Assembly (NCBI GenBank): GCA_965214955.1
Contig: CBDCCU010000004.1
Span: 62,001 to 126,000, forward strand
DNA length: 64,000 bases
Source of the DNA: Aliikangiella sp965214955
GTDB lineage: Bacteria; Pseudomonadota; Gammaproteobacteria; Enterobacterales; Kangiellaceae
Reading direction: 5' to 3'
Shown in pieces: positions 42,967 through 50,684 of this stretch (positions are counted from its first letter, which is position 1; the number at the start of each line of letters is the position of its first letter). The notes below the pieces were generated by a model. The model searched no databases, had not been told where the DNA came from, and saw nothing but the letters and a program-made list of their open reading frames with translations. Position numbers and translations under genes: made by a program.

Positions 42967-45048
42967 TTGAGCTTTACTATTTCTAATTGGTTAAATCAGC
43001 CCGTGGCTAAAAACACTCAAGGTATTGGTCACAAATTTAAGTTCGCTAAAATTGCTGCAACATTAGGCATTGCAAGCCTTGTTGTTTCTTGTGCTAGCAA
43101 CAAAACGCAAGAGTTTTCTACTCCGCATAATCAATATCAACTATCTAGTGTTGATAATCTTAACCCTCGTCAAAAAGCTGATTTGCTTGAGTCTATTATT
43201 GCCGCCGACATCGCAGCTTATAAGGGCGACTCCTTAGCCTCAATGAGCTACTATTTATATGCCGCTGAAATCTCTAAGTCGCCAGAGCTAATTATTAAGG
43301 GAATTAACGCGGCCAGAAAAGCCAATGATCCGTTAGGGTTAGAACAAGCAGCAAAAATTTGGCTAAACATTAATAGCGACAATCCAATTGCCCAAGAAGT
43401 CTTTTTAGAGTCTCAATTAGGTTTAGGAAACCTGATGGCAGCACATGATACTGCACTGCTACTATTAAAGAGTAAGCCAACAGCAAGCAATAAATACCAC
43501 TTTTTAATAAAGCATGTTCAAAACTCAGAGCCTCGTATAACCATTAATGTGCTGGCTAAGCTTAAAGAGCATTTTCAGCAGCAACTCAAACAATCAAGCA
43601 GCTTTAGCGATAAAAAGCTTAAAGCAGTCAATGATTCATTAGTTGCAATAACCACCGCTCAATCAAAGTTTTTTTACGATCTATCCACAGCCAGTCAAAC
43701 TCATGCAGGTGGGCTCAATCAAGCCTTATCAATAATTGATAATGCTTTAAGAATCAATGAACAATTTATTCCTGCGGTTAGGCTTAAGTCGAATATTCTT
43801 TATCAATTAAGAAAAGACAGCGAAGCCATTAGTTTTTTATCTCAATTATATCAAGCCAATCCTGCTTCACCTCAAATATCACATATGCTTGGGCAAATGT
43901 TGTACGACTTACGAAACTACCAAGCCAGTGCAAACCACTTTACTGGTTGGCTAGAAAATCATCCTCAGGATATAGAAGCCAAATATTATCAAGCCGCTAG
44001 CTATTATGGTTTACAGCAATACCATCTAAGCTTAGATGCGTTTTTACAACTACTCGATGAAAGCTTTGAATCTCATCGTGTCGCATTTTTCTGTGGCGAC
44101 TCGGCAGCAAGAATAAAAAAACTAGATATTGCGTTAAGCTGCTTTAATAAGATTGAACCTGGTCCTTTATTTGTGAACGCTAAAATTCAATCGGCCAATA
44201 TTTATGCTGAGCAAAATAACCCAAATAAAGCCATTGAACTTGTTTCTCAAGTAGGTAATTTTTCTAAAGATGATCAAATAAAGCTAGTTAACGCCGAAAT
44301 ATCACTATTAGAAAGATACCGTACCAAACCTATTGCCAAGCAAAGGTTAACCCAAGCACTCAAACAATACCCAGAGGAGCTTTCTTTACTAATTAAAAAA
44401 ATTCGCCTTTTCGACTTAGGTAATCAACCTAAAGCTTTATATCAACTGTTGTTAAAAGCGAAAGATTTGGTAGAAGAAGGCGAAAAACAACGCGACTTTT
44501 TATTTGCTGGCGCTCAAGTTTTACGCCAATACAAACATCACCAATTAGCTATTCAGTGGTTTACCGAAGCACTTATTGACTCGCCTGATGATAAAGAATT
44601 GTTATATAACCGAGCACTATTTCGTGAGCCTTTAGGTCAATTTAATGAAATGATTTCAGAATTTAAACAGTTGCTACAAAAATACCCCGACGATCTTAAT
44701 ATTAAAAATGCACTTGGTTATACTCTTGCCGACAGAGGACAAGAATTAGACTATGCCGAACAATTAATTAACGAAGCTTTTAAAGGATTACCCAACAGCG
44801 CGGCAGTAATTGATAGTAAAGGTTGGATCGCATTTCGCAAAGGTAACCTATTAGAGGCCGAAAAATATTTAGCCCTAGCCTTTGAAATGCAACCTAGCGC
44901 AGAAGGCGCGGCTCATTTAGGCGAAGTGTTTTGGGTGTCTGGCAAAAAAGACTTTGCTCGCTCTGTGTTTAAAAAAGGTCTCAGTCTCGACAAAGAAAAC
45001 ACCATTTTGCTTGAAGTTATTAAAAGACTGCAATTAAACCTAGAATAG
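42967..45048 (+). CDS. TPR-repeat lipoprotein
   Basis: 693 residues. TTG start supported by AAGAGG upstream; the long N region leads to the lipobox VVSC (Cys42). The rest is many TPR-like helical pairs, for example FIPAVRLKSNILYQLRKDSEA, PQISHMLGQMLYDLRNYQAS, IEAKYYQAASYYGLQQYHLS and the last IDSKGWIAFRKGNLLEAEKYL, AEGAAHLGEVFWVSGKKDFAR. It is a periplasmic scaffold anchored in the outer membrane (inference). TPR proteins next to lolB are common in this phylum. 14 bp separate it from lolB. Confidence 0.88.
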   Translation: MSFTISNWLNQPVAKNTQGIGHKFKFAKIAATLGIASLVVSCASNKTQEFSTPHNQYQLSSVDNLNPRQKADLLESIIAADIAAYKGDSLASMSYYLYAAEISKSPELIIKGINAARKANDPLGLEQAAKIWLNINSDNPIAQEVFLESQLGLGNLMAAHDTALLLLKSKPTASNKYHFLIKHVQNSEPRITINVLAKLKEHFQQQLKQSSSFSDKKLKAVNDSLVAITTAQSKFFYDLSTASQTHAGGLNQALSIIDNALRINEQFIPAVRLKSNILYQLRKDSEAISFLSQLYQANPASPQISHMLGQMLYDLRNYQASANHFTGWLENHPQDIEAKYYQAASYYGLQQYHLSLDAFLQLLDESFESHRVAFFCGDSAARIKKLDIALSCFNKIEPGPLFVNAKIQSANIYAEQNNPNKAIELVSQVGNFSKDDQIKLVNAEISLLERYRTKPIAKQRLTQALKQYPEELSLLIKKIRLFDLGNQPKALYQLLLKAKDLVEEGEKQRDFLFAGAQVLRQYKHHQLAIQWFTEALIDSPDDKELLYNRALFREPLGQFNEMISEFKQLLQKYPDDLNIKNALGYTLADRGQELDYAEQLINEAFKGLPNSAAVIDSKGWIAFRKGNLLEAEKYLALAFEMQPSAEGAAHLGEVFWVSGKKDFARSVFKKGLSLDKENTILLEVIKRLQLNLE

Positions 45049-45062
45049 TAGAGCAAATAACA

Positions 45063-45671
45063 ATGAGCCGACTGTTATATCAAACTGTGCAAGCTAGTCT
45101 TATTGCTATTTTAGTATTGTTTTTAAGTGGTTGTTTGCATAAGCCTGCACAATATTTGCCTAGCAGTATACCGCTTTCTGCAATTAATCATTGGGATGTT
45201 AAGGCAAGAGTGGCAATTAATACGCCCGAAGAAAATGTTTCCGCCACACTCGACTGGCAAAAGCGCTCAAATAATTTTGATTTTCATATTTATGGTTTAT
45301 TTGGTGCCACTTATGCTCATTTAATTCAGCAAAATAACCAAGCAACATTAAATATTCCCGATCACCCTGAATTTCAGGGTAATAGCTCTAAGCAACTATT
45401 ACAGCAAACATTAGGTTGGGACTTTCCAATTGATGCTTTATCTTATTGGGTAAAAGGGCTACCTTCTGGAAAATCGGGTGAAATAATAGAGCGCGATAAT
45501 GAGCAAAACCTAAGCCAAATTCAGTTTAGCGATTGGCAGGTTTATTTTAGTCGCTATCAGAGCTATCAGGGCTATCAAATGCCTAAAATTATTCGCGCGG
45601 TTCATCCTCAGTTATCACTAAAAATTGTCATTAAAAGCTGGACATTTTTACCGCCAACCGAGCGTTTATAA
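45063..45671 (+). CDS. lolB: Outer-membrane lipoprotein LolB
   Basis: 202 residues with lipobox LSGC (Cys24). LolB receives lipoproteins from LolA and inserts them in the outer membrane. The NHWDVKARVAINTPEENVSATLDWQK beta start, YGLFGATY and QQTLGWDFPIDALSYWVKG are typical. The gene overlaps nothing and is 5 bp before ispE. Between hemA and ispE, as in E. coli. Confidence 0.92.
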   Translation: MSRLLYQTVQASLIAILVLFLSGCLHKPAQYLPSSIPLSAINHWDVKARVAINTPEENVSATLDWQKRSNNFDFHIYGLFGATYAHLIQQNNQATLNIPDHPEFQGNSSKQLLQQTLGWDFPIDALSYWVKGLPSGKSGEIIERDNEQNLSQIQFSDWQVYFSRYQSYQGYQMPKIIRAVHPQLSLKIVIKSWTFLPPTERL

Positions 45672-45676
45672 TAGTA

Positions 45677-46570
45677 ATGAGCATCAATAAAACTTTAAAC
45701 TGGCCTTGTCCTGCTAAGCTAAACTTATTTTTGCATTTTATTGGGCAAAGAGCCGATGGCTACCATGAACTACAAAGTGTATTTCAACTACTCGACTTTG
45801 GCGACACGCTTTCAGTAACGCCAAATCAATCAAACAAAATTAGCTTCGAGTGCAATAAGTCCGAGCTTAACGGTCATGACAACTTAGTGGTTAAAGCGGC
45901 TAAAGCCCTGCAAAGCTACGCTAAAAATAAAAATTCCACGTTTAATTGTGGTGCTCATCTTTATTTAGAAAAAAAGCTTCCTGCTGGCGGCGGTATTGGC
46001 GGAGGCAGTTCAGATTGTGCAACCGCTTTAATTGCACTCAATTATCATTGGTCGCTTAATCTTTCAATTGATGAACTTGCCACTATTGGATTGTCATTAG
46101 GCGCCGATGTTCCTATTTTTATTCATGGAAAAACCGCATTTGTTGAAGGTATAGGCGAAAAAATTTCACCGATTAAAACCCCAGAATGCTGGTATTTAGT
46201 GGTGTTTCCCAACTGTCATGTGTCAACAGCAAAAATTTTTTCAAATTCTATGTTGACAAGAAATAGCAAAGCCATCACAATACGCGACCTCAACGCACTG
46301 GAGCTACCATTTAGTGGTAAAAACAGTATGCAAACCATAGTTTGCAATGACTATCCAGCGGTTGATTTAGCACTCAATTGGCTAAAATCAGTTAATTTAA
46401 GTGCTAGAATGACAGGAAGTGGAAGTTGTTTGTTCGCACCCTTTGACAATGAGCAAGAAGTGCGTAAAATAGCGTCCCGATGTGAATGGCCTCATTTTGT
46501 GGCACGTGGTACTAACCAGTCACCACTTCACTTGAAGCTTTCACAATTGATGCAGGATGCAGCTGAATAA
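45677..46570 (+). CDS. ispE: 4-diphosphocytidyl-2-C-methyl-D-erythritol kinase
   Basis: 297 residues, a GHMP kinase of the MEP isoprenoid pathway. CPAKLNLFLHFIGQRADGYHELQSVFQ start, ATP loop PAGGGIGGGSSDCATAL (~95-111), and ARMTGSGSCLF near the C terminus are diagnostic. It starts 5 bp after lolB, so they are co-transcribed; tRNA-Gln follows 33 bp after the stop and is likely processed from the same region. Confidence 0.95.
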   Translation: MSINKTLNWPCPAKLNLFLHFIGQRADGYHELQSVFQLLDFGDTLSVTPNQSNKISFECNKSELNGHDNLVVKAAKALQSYAKNKNSTFNCGAHLYLEKKLPAGGGIGGGSSDCATALIALNYHWSLNLSIDELATIGLSLGADVPIFIHGKTAFVEGIGEKISPIKTPECWYLVVFPNCHVSTAKIFSNSMLTRNSKAITIRDLNALELPFSGKNSMQTIVCNDYPAVDLALNWLKSVNLSARMTGSGSCLFAPFDNEQEVRKIASRCEWPHFVARGTNQSPLHLKLSQLMQDAAE

Positions 46571-46603
46571 ATTTAGATGCATTGAATAATGTATCAACAC
46601 AAC

Positions 46604-46678
46604 AGGGGTATCGCCAAGCGGTAAGGCAACGGGTTTTGATCCCGTCATGCGTTGGTTCAAATCCAGCTACCCCTGCCA
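46604..46678 (+). tRNA. tRNA-Gln (anticodon TTG)
   Basis: 75 nt with encoded CCA. Acceptor stem AGGGGTA / TACCCCT, D arm GCC-AAGCGGTAA-GGC, anticodon stem-loop ACGGG-TTTTGAT-CCCGT (anticodon TTG, codon CAA), T arm with GGTTCAAATCC, discriminator G. The ispE-tRNA-Gln-prs order is conserved in gammaproteobacteria. Confidence 0.97.
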
Positions 46679-46882
46679 TTTTTCTTCTTGTTCTACCACA
46701 CTTGATCAGATGGCTAATTTAATTCTAAATTTTAACCCTACAAGCTTAAACTTTAGACACGCCAACCTCTTTTGCTACAAAATTTTCAAAGCACAAATTG
46801 CCATCCTGATATATTATTTAAATTTACTGATTCAACTAACCACCTTATTTTATAAGTCAATAAGACAATTGGGGTCTAAATA

Positions 46883-47830
46883 ATGTCTGATATGATGCTT
46901 TTTAGCGGCAACGCTACACCAGAACTCGCCGAAAAAATCGCTAACTACCTTGATGTTTCACTTGGTAAAGCCAAAGTTGGGCGTTTTAGTGATGGCGAAG
47001 TTGCGGTTGAAATTTTAGAAAATGTCCGCGGAATGGACGTTTTTATTATTCAGTCAACTTGCGCGCCAACTAACGAAAGTTTAATGGAACTTGTCGTAAT
47101 GGCCGACGCTTTAAGACGTGCATCAGCTAGCCGTATTACCGCTGTTGTTCCCTATTTTGGTTATGCTAGACAAGACAGAAGAGTAAGAAGTGCCCGTGTG
47201 CCAATTAGCGCTAAAGTGGTTGCCGATATGATGGCTGTGGTTGGAATTGATAGAGTATTAACCGTTGATTTACACGCCGATCAAATTCAAGGCTTCTTTG
47301 ATATTCCAGTCGATAATGTTTACGCCACACCAGTACTCATTGAAAATATTCAAGAAAACTGGAGTGGTGATGAAATTGTGGTTTCACCTGATGTTGGCGG
47401 TGTGGTACGCGCCAGAGCCGTTGCTAAGCGTATGAATGATGCCGAACTTGCCATTATTGATAAACGTCGCCCCGAAGCCAACAAGTCAGAAGTGATGCAC
47501 ATTATTGGTGATGTAGCAGGACGCGACTGCATTATTTTAGACGATATGGTCGATACCGCTGGCACCTTGTGTACTGCCGCTGGCGCATTAAAAGCCAACG
47601 GCGCAAAGAGTGTTTCTGCTTATGCAACTCATGCCGTATTGTCGGGCAAAGCGATTGATAATATTAATAATTCTGTACTCGATAAATTAGTTATAACCGA
47701 TACAATACCTTTAACCGATGCAGCCAAAGCTTGTGAACGCATTGAGGTATTAACTCTATCTAAAATGCTTGGCGAGTCAATTCGCCGTGTAAACGAAGAA
47801 GAGTCTTTAAGCTCAATGTTTTTAGATTAA
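46883..47830 (+). CDS. prs: Ribose-phosphate pyrophosphokinase
   Basis: 315 residues. Makes PRPP from ribose-5-phosphate and ATP for nucleotide, His and Trp synthesis. Blocks: MMLFSGNATPELAEKIANYLDVSLG, YFGYARQDRR, VDLHADQIQGFFDIPVDN and the PRPP loop DDMVDTAGTL. GTCTAAATAATG start, 204 bp after the tRNA, so its promoter is in that gap. A strong terminator follows. Confidence 0.97.
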   Translation: MSDMMLFSGNATPELAEKIANYLDVSLGKAKVGRFSDGEVAVEILENVRGMDVFIIQSTCAPTNESLMELVVMADALRRASASRITAVVPYFGYARQDRRVRSARVPISAKVVADMMAVVGIDRVLTVDLHADQIQGFFDIPVDNVYATPVLIENIQENWSGDEIVVSPDVGGVVRARAVAKRMNDAELAIIDKRRPEANKSEVMHIIGDVAGRDCIILDDMVDTAGTLCTAAGALKANGAKSVSAYATHAVLSGKAIDNINNSVLDKLVITDTIPLTDAAKACERIEVLTLSKMLGESIRRVNEEESLSSMFLD

Positions 47831-47871
47831 ACGTTTTTAGATTAAATACCGGCTGCAACCAAACCGTTTTT

Positions 47872-47907
47872 AAAAAGGCGCTAATTAACATTAATTAGCG
47901 CCTTTTT
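47872..47907 (+). terminator. Strong rho-independent terminator after prs
   Basis: AAAAAGGCGCTAATTAA (47872-47888) pairs perfectly with TTAATTAGCGCCTTTTT (47891-47907) with a 2-nt centre and a T run. It separates prs from rplY. Confidence 0.92.
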
Positions 47908-47908
47908 C

Positions 47909-47937
47909 TTGCACCAACCGCGTCTCTATCTTATAAT
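47909..47937 (+). promoter_or_regulatory. Sigma-70 promoter of rplY
   Basis: TTGCAC (47909-47914), 17-bp spacer, TATAAT (47932-47937) followed by a GC-rich discriminator (TCGCCGCCC), as in growth-rate-controlled ribosomal promoters. Predicted start about 47944, giving a ~100-nt leader. Confidence 0.8.
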
Positions 47938-47960
47938 TCGCCGCCCTTTAAATAAGGGGC

Positions 47961-47987
47961 TCAAGCAAAGCTTAGCATTTTGCTTGA
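47961..47987 (+). promoter_or_regulatory. Hairpin in the rplY 5' leader
   Basis: TCAAGCAAA (47961-47969) and TTTGCTTGA (47979-47987) form a perfect 9-bp stem with a 9-nt loop, about 57 bp before the ATG. Could be a site for ribosomal-protein autoregulation or mRNA stability; no homology to 5S loop E recognised. Confidence 0.4.
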
Positions 47988-48044
47988 ATTACTGTCTTGT
48001 CTGGTCGCGGTCAAGGCTTAACATTATTTTTGGAGAACTAAAAA

Positions 48045-48680
48045 ATGAGTGACTCATTTGTATTAAATGTAGAGCTTCGAGAAGATATGGGGAAAGGTGC
48101 GAGCCGCCGCCTACGTCGTCTTGAAGACAAAATACCTGGCATCGTTTATGGTGGAGGAAGAAAACCACAGCCTATCAGCGTTAGCCACCCTGAAATTCTT
48201 AAGCACTTAGAAGAAGAAGCTTTTTACTCACATATTCTTGAGCTAAAAGCAGGTAAAAAAACTGAAAAAGTGATCTTAAAAGATCTTCAACGTCACCCTT
48301 TTAAACCAAAAGTCACTCATGTTGACTTTATGCGTGTTAAAGCCGGTGAAAAACTAACAACATCTGTGCCATTACACTACTTAAATGAAGAGTCTTGCCC
48401 AGGTGTTAAAGCAGGTGGTGTTATCAGCCATGCTTACACAAGCGTTGAAATTTCTTGCTTACCGAAAAACTTACCTGAGTTCATCGAAGTTGACCTTGCC
48501 GATCTAGAAATGGATCAAGTGGTTCACTTATCAGACATCAAACTACCAAAAGGTGTTGAAATTGTTGAGTTAACTCATGGTGATGATCACGACCAAGCAA
48601 TCGTTACTATCCACAAAAGCCGTAGCGCAGTATCATCTAATGACGATGATGAAGCAGGCGAAGAAGAAGCTGCTGAGTAA
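48045..48680 (+). CDS. rplY: 50S ribosomal protein L25 (CTC type)
   Basis: 211 residues: N-terminal L25 5S-rRNA-binding domain (LREDMGKGASRRLRR..PGIVYGGG) plus the C-terminal TL5/CTC domain and an acidic tail (DDDEAGEEEAAE). Longer than E. coli L25 (94 aa), like the CTC general stress type. TTGGAGAAC precedes the ATG. It is 29 bp before pth, with which it is co-transcribed. Confidence 0.95.
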   Translation: MSDSFVLNVELREDMGKGASRRLRRLEDKIPGIVYGGGRKPQPISVSHPEILKHLEEEAFYSHILELKAGKKTEKVILKDLQRHPFKPKVTHVDFMRVKAGEKLTTSVPLHYLNEESCPGVKAGGVISHAYTSVEISCLPKNLPEFIEVDLADLEMDQVVHLSDIKLPKGVEIVELTHGDDHDQAIVTIHKSRSAVSSNDDDEAGEEEAAE

Positions 48681-48709
48681 TCAGTGGTTTCCTATTATCT
48701 TAATTAAAG

Positions 48710-49288
48710 ATGATAAAACTCATTGTAGGACTTGGAAATCCAGGTCCTCAATATGCCCAAACAAGACATAATGCTGGAGCTTGGTACGTTGAAGCGCTAG
48801 CAAGAGCCTACTCAGTTTCATTAAGCCTAGACACTAAATTCTTTGGTCATGTTGGTCGCGGTTTAATCAACGGCAACGACTGCCGATTACTCATTCCCAA
48901 TACTTTTATGAATTTAAGTGGTAAAGCCATTGGCGCTTTGGCAACCTTTTATAAAATTCTGCCCGATGAAATATTAGTTGCCCATGATGAACTCGATATG
49001 GAGCCTGGCACAGTTAAACTGAAAAAGTCAGGTGGGCATGGCGGTCATAATGGTTTAAGAGACACCATTAAATGTTTGGCTAATAGTAAAGACTTTTATC
49101 GCTTAAGAATAGGCATTGGTCATCCGGGCAATAAAAACCAAGTTTCTAATTATGTGCTCGGCAAAGCGCCTGAAATTCAGCAGCGTAAAATTGAAGAAAG
49201 TATTGATGAAGCCTTAAGGTACACCCAAGATATTATTGAAGGTAATCACAATAAAGTCATGCAAACAATGCATGCTTTTAAGGCATAA
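48710..49288 (+). CDS. pth: Peptidyl-tRNA hydrolase
   Basis: 192 residues, standard size. MIKLIVGLGNPGPQYAQTRHNAG start with catalytic His20; LLIPNTFMNLSG, HDELDMEPG and SGGHGGHNGLRD are diagnostic. Recycles peptidyl-tRNA that drops off the ribosome. Follows rplY; ychF follows after a repeat-containing gap. Confidence 0.96.
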   Translation: MIKLIVGLGNPGPQYAQTRHNAGAWYVEALARAYSVSLSLDTKFFGHVGRGLINGNDCRLLIPNTFMNLSGKAIGALATFYKILPDEILVAHDELDMEPGTVKLKKSGGHGGHNGLRDTIKCLANSKDFYRLRIGIGHPGNKNQVSNYVLGKAPEIQQRKIEESIDEALRYTQDIIEGNHNKVMQTMHAFKA

Positions 49289-49293
49289 AGATG

Positions 49294-49386
49294 TCCCCTC
49301 CACTTTTCAAGGGGAGGGATAGAGAGGGGCTGAACTTTAAATATCACCCCCTCCTAACCTCCCCCTTCACAGAGGGAGGAATAAAC
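49294..49386. repeat. 93-bp palindromic intergenic repeat, copy 1
   Basis: Begins TCCCCTCCACTTTTCAAGGG and ends GAGGAATAAAC. Contains inverted C/G-rich arms (CCCCTCC..GGGGAGGG and CCTCCCCCTTCACAGAGGG), so it can fold into two or three hairpins. 88 of 93 bases match copy 2. Confidence 0.9.
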
Positions 49387-49421
49387 AAAAGTTTTCCCCA
49401 AACCTTAAGGGGAAATAAAAA

Positions 49422-49514
49422 TCCCCTCCACTTTTCAAGGGGAGGGATAGGGAGGGGTTGAACTTTAAATCTCACCCCCTCCTAACCTCCCCCTTCGCAG
49501 GGGGAGGAATAAAC
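49422..49514. repeat. 93-bp palindromic intergenic repeat, copy 2
   Basis: Direct copy of the 49294-49386 element, period 128 bp, five mismatches. Its right half gives a perfect hairpin CCTCCCCC-TTCGCA-GGGGGAGG. The 35-bp spacer between copies has its own TTTTCCCC / GGGGAAA dyad. Both lie in the pth-ychF gap, where hairpins could end or stabilise transcripts. Confidence 0.9.
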
Positions 49515-49592
49515 GTCTCCCCTTTTAACATGGAGGCTCAACAAATACTAAAGTCTCTAATAAAAGAGCAAAGCTAAACCTTGGAGAATAAA

Positions 49593-50684
49593 ATGGGTAT
49601 CAAATGCGGCATCGTTGGCTTACCCAACGTAGGCAAATCAACCTTATTTAACGCGCTCACCGATGCTGGAATCGATGCACAAAACTACCCTTTTTGCACA
49701 ATTGAGCCAAATACTGGTGTGGTTCCTGTTCCCGACTTACGCTTAGATAAACTTGCCTCAATTGTAAACCCTGAAAAAGTATTGCCCACCACCATGGAGT
49801 TTGTGGATATTGCCGGTTTAGTCAAAGGCGCCTCTAAAGGTGAAGGTTTAGGTAATCAGTTTTTAGCCAATATCCGTGAAACTGATGCCATTGCCCATGT
49901 GGTTCGCTGCTTTGAAAATGATGATGTTATTCACGTTGAAAACAAAATTGACCCACTTGATGATATTGAAGTCATTAACACAGAGCTTGCCCTTGCCGAT
50001 TTAGAATCTGTTGAAAAGCGCATTCAAAAAAATATTCGCGTGGCTAAAAGTGGCGATAAAGACGCTAAAGCCATGCTAGTGATTTTAGACAAATGTAAAG
50101 CGCTACTGGATGAAGGTTTACCCATTCGCTCTGGTGACTGGGATGATGACGAAGCTAAAGTCATTAAGTCGATGCAAATGATCACCAGCAAACCAACCAT
50201 GTATATTGCTAATGTGAGCGAAGATGGTTTTTCAGACAACCCATTTTTAGACAAAGTGACTGAGCTTGCTAAAGAAGAAAACGCCAGCGTTGTAGCGGTT
50301 TGTGCATCAATGGAGTCAGAAATTGCCGGCTTAGAAGCCGATGAGCAAATTGAATTTTTAGAAGAAATGGGCTTACAAGAGCCAGGCTTAAACCGTGTAA
50401 TTAGAGCAGGTTACGAGCTGTTAAATCTTCAAACCTACTTTACCGCAGGTGTTAAAGAAGTTAGAGCTTGGACAGTTAAAATTGGCGCCACTGCACCGCA
50501 AGCCGCAGGTGTTATTCATACCGACTTTGAAAAGGGCTTTATTCGCGCAGAAACCGTCAGCTACGACGACTACATCCAGCACAACGGTGAATCTGGTGCT
50601 AAAGATGCGGGTAAATGGCGTTTAGAAGGCAAAGATTATATTGTTAAAGATGGCGATGTAGTTCACTTTAGGTTTAATGTTTAA
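49593..50684 (+). CDS. ychF: Redox-regulated ATPase YchF (Obg-like)
   Basis: 363 residues from the ATG at 49593, with GGAG 6 nt upstream; this equals E. coli YchF length. MGIKCGIVGLPNVGKSTLFNALT start (P-loop), G2/G3 region VDIAGLVKGASKGEGLGNQFL, and C-terminal TGS domain (LQTYFTAGVKEVRAWTVKIGATAPQAAG). Ribosome-associated ATPase. Its stop overlaps that of the beta-helix lipoprotein gene on the other strand by 4 bp. Confidence 0.97.
   Translation: MGIKCGIVGLPNVGKSTLFNALTDAGIDAQNYPFCTIEPNTGVVPVPDLRLDKLASIVNPEKVLPTTMEFVDIAGLVKGASKGEGLGNQFLANIRETDAIAHVVRCFENDDVIHVENKIDPLDDIEVINTELALADLESVEKRIQKNIRVAKSGDKDAKAMLVILDKCKALLDEGLPIRSGDWDDDEAKVIKSMQMITSKPTMYIANVSEDGFSDNPFLDKVTELAKEENASVVAVCASMESEIAGLEADEQIEFLEEMGLQEPGLNRVIRAGYELLNLQTYFTAGVKEVRAWTVKIGATAPQAAGVIHTDFEKGFIRAETVSYDDYIQHNGESGAKDAGKWRLEGKDYIVKDGDVVHFRFNV

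Noticed and set aside
46647..46883. Frame across the tRNA-Gln 3' end and prs upstream region
   Set aside because: It overlaps the tRNA and lacks a ribosome site or recognisable protein.
49581..49592. TTG as the ychF start
   Set aside because: It overlaps the GGAG ribosome site; the ATG at 49593 gives the standard 363 residues.
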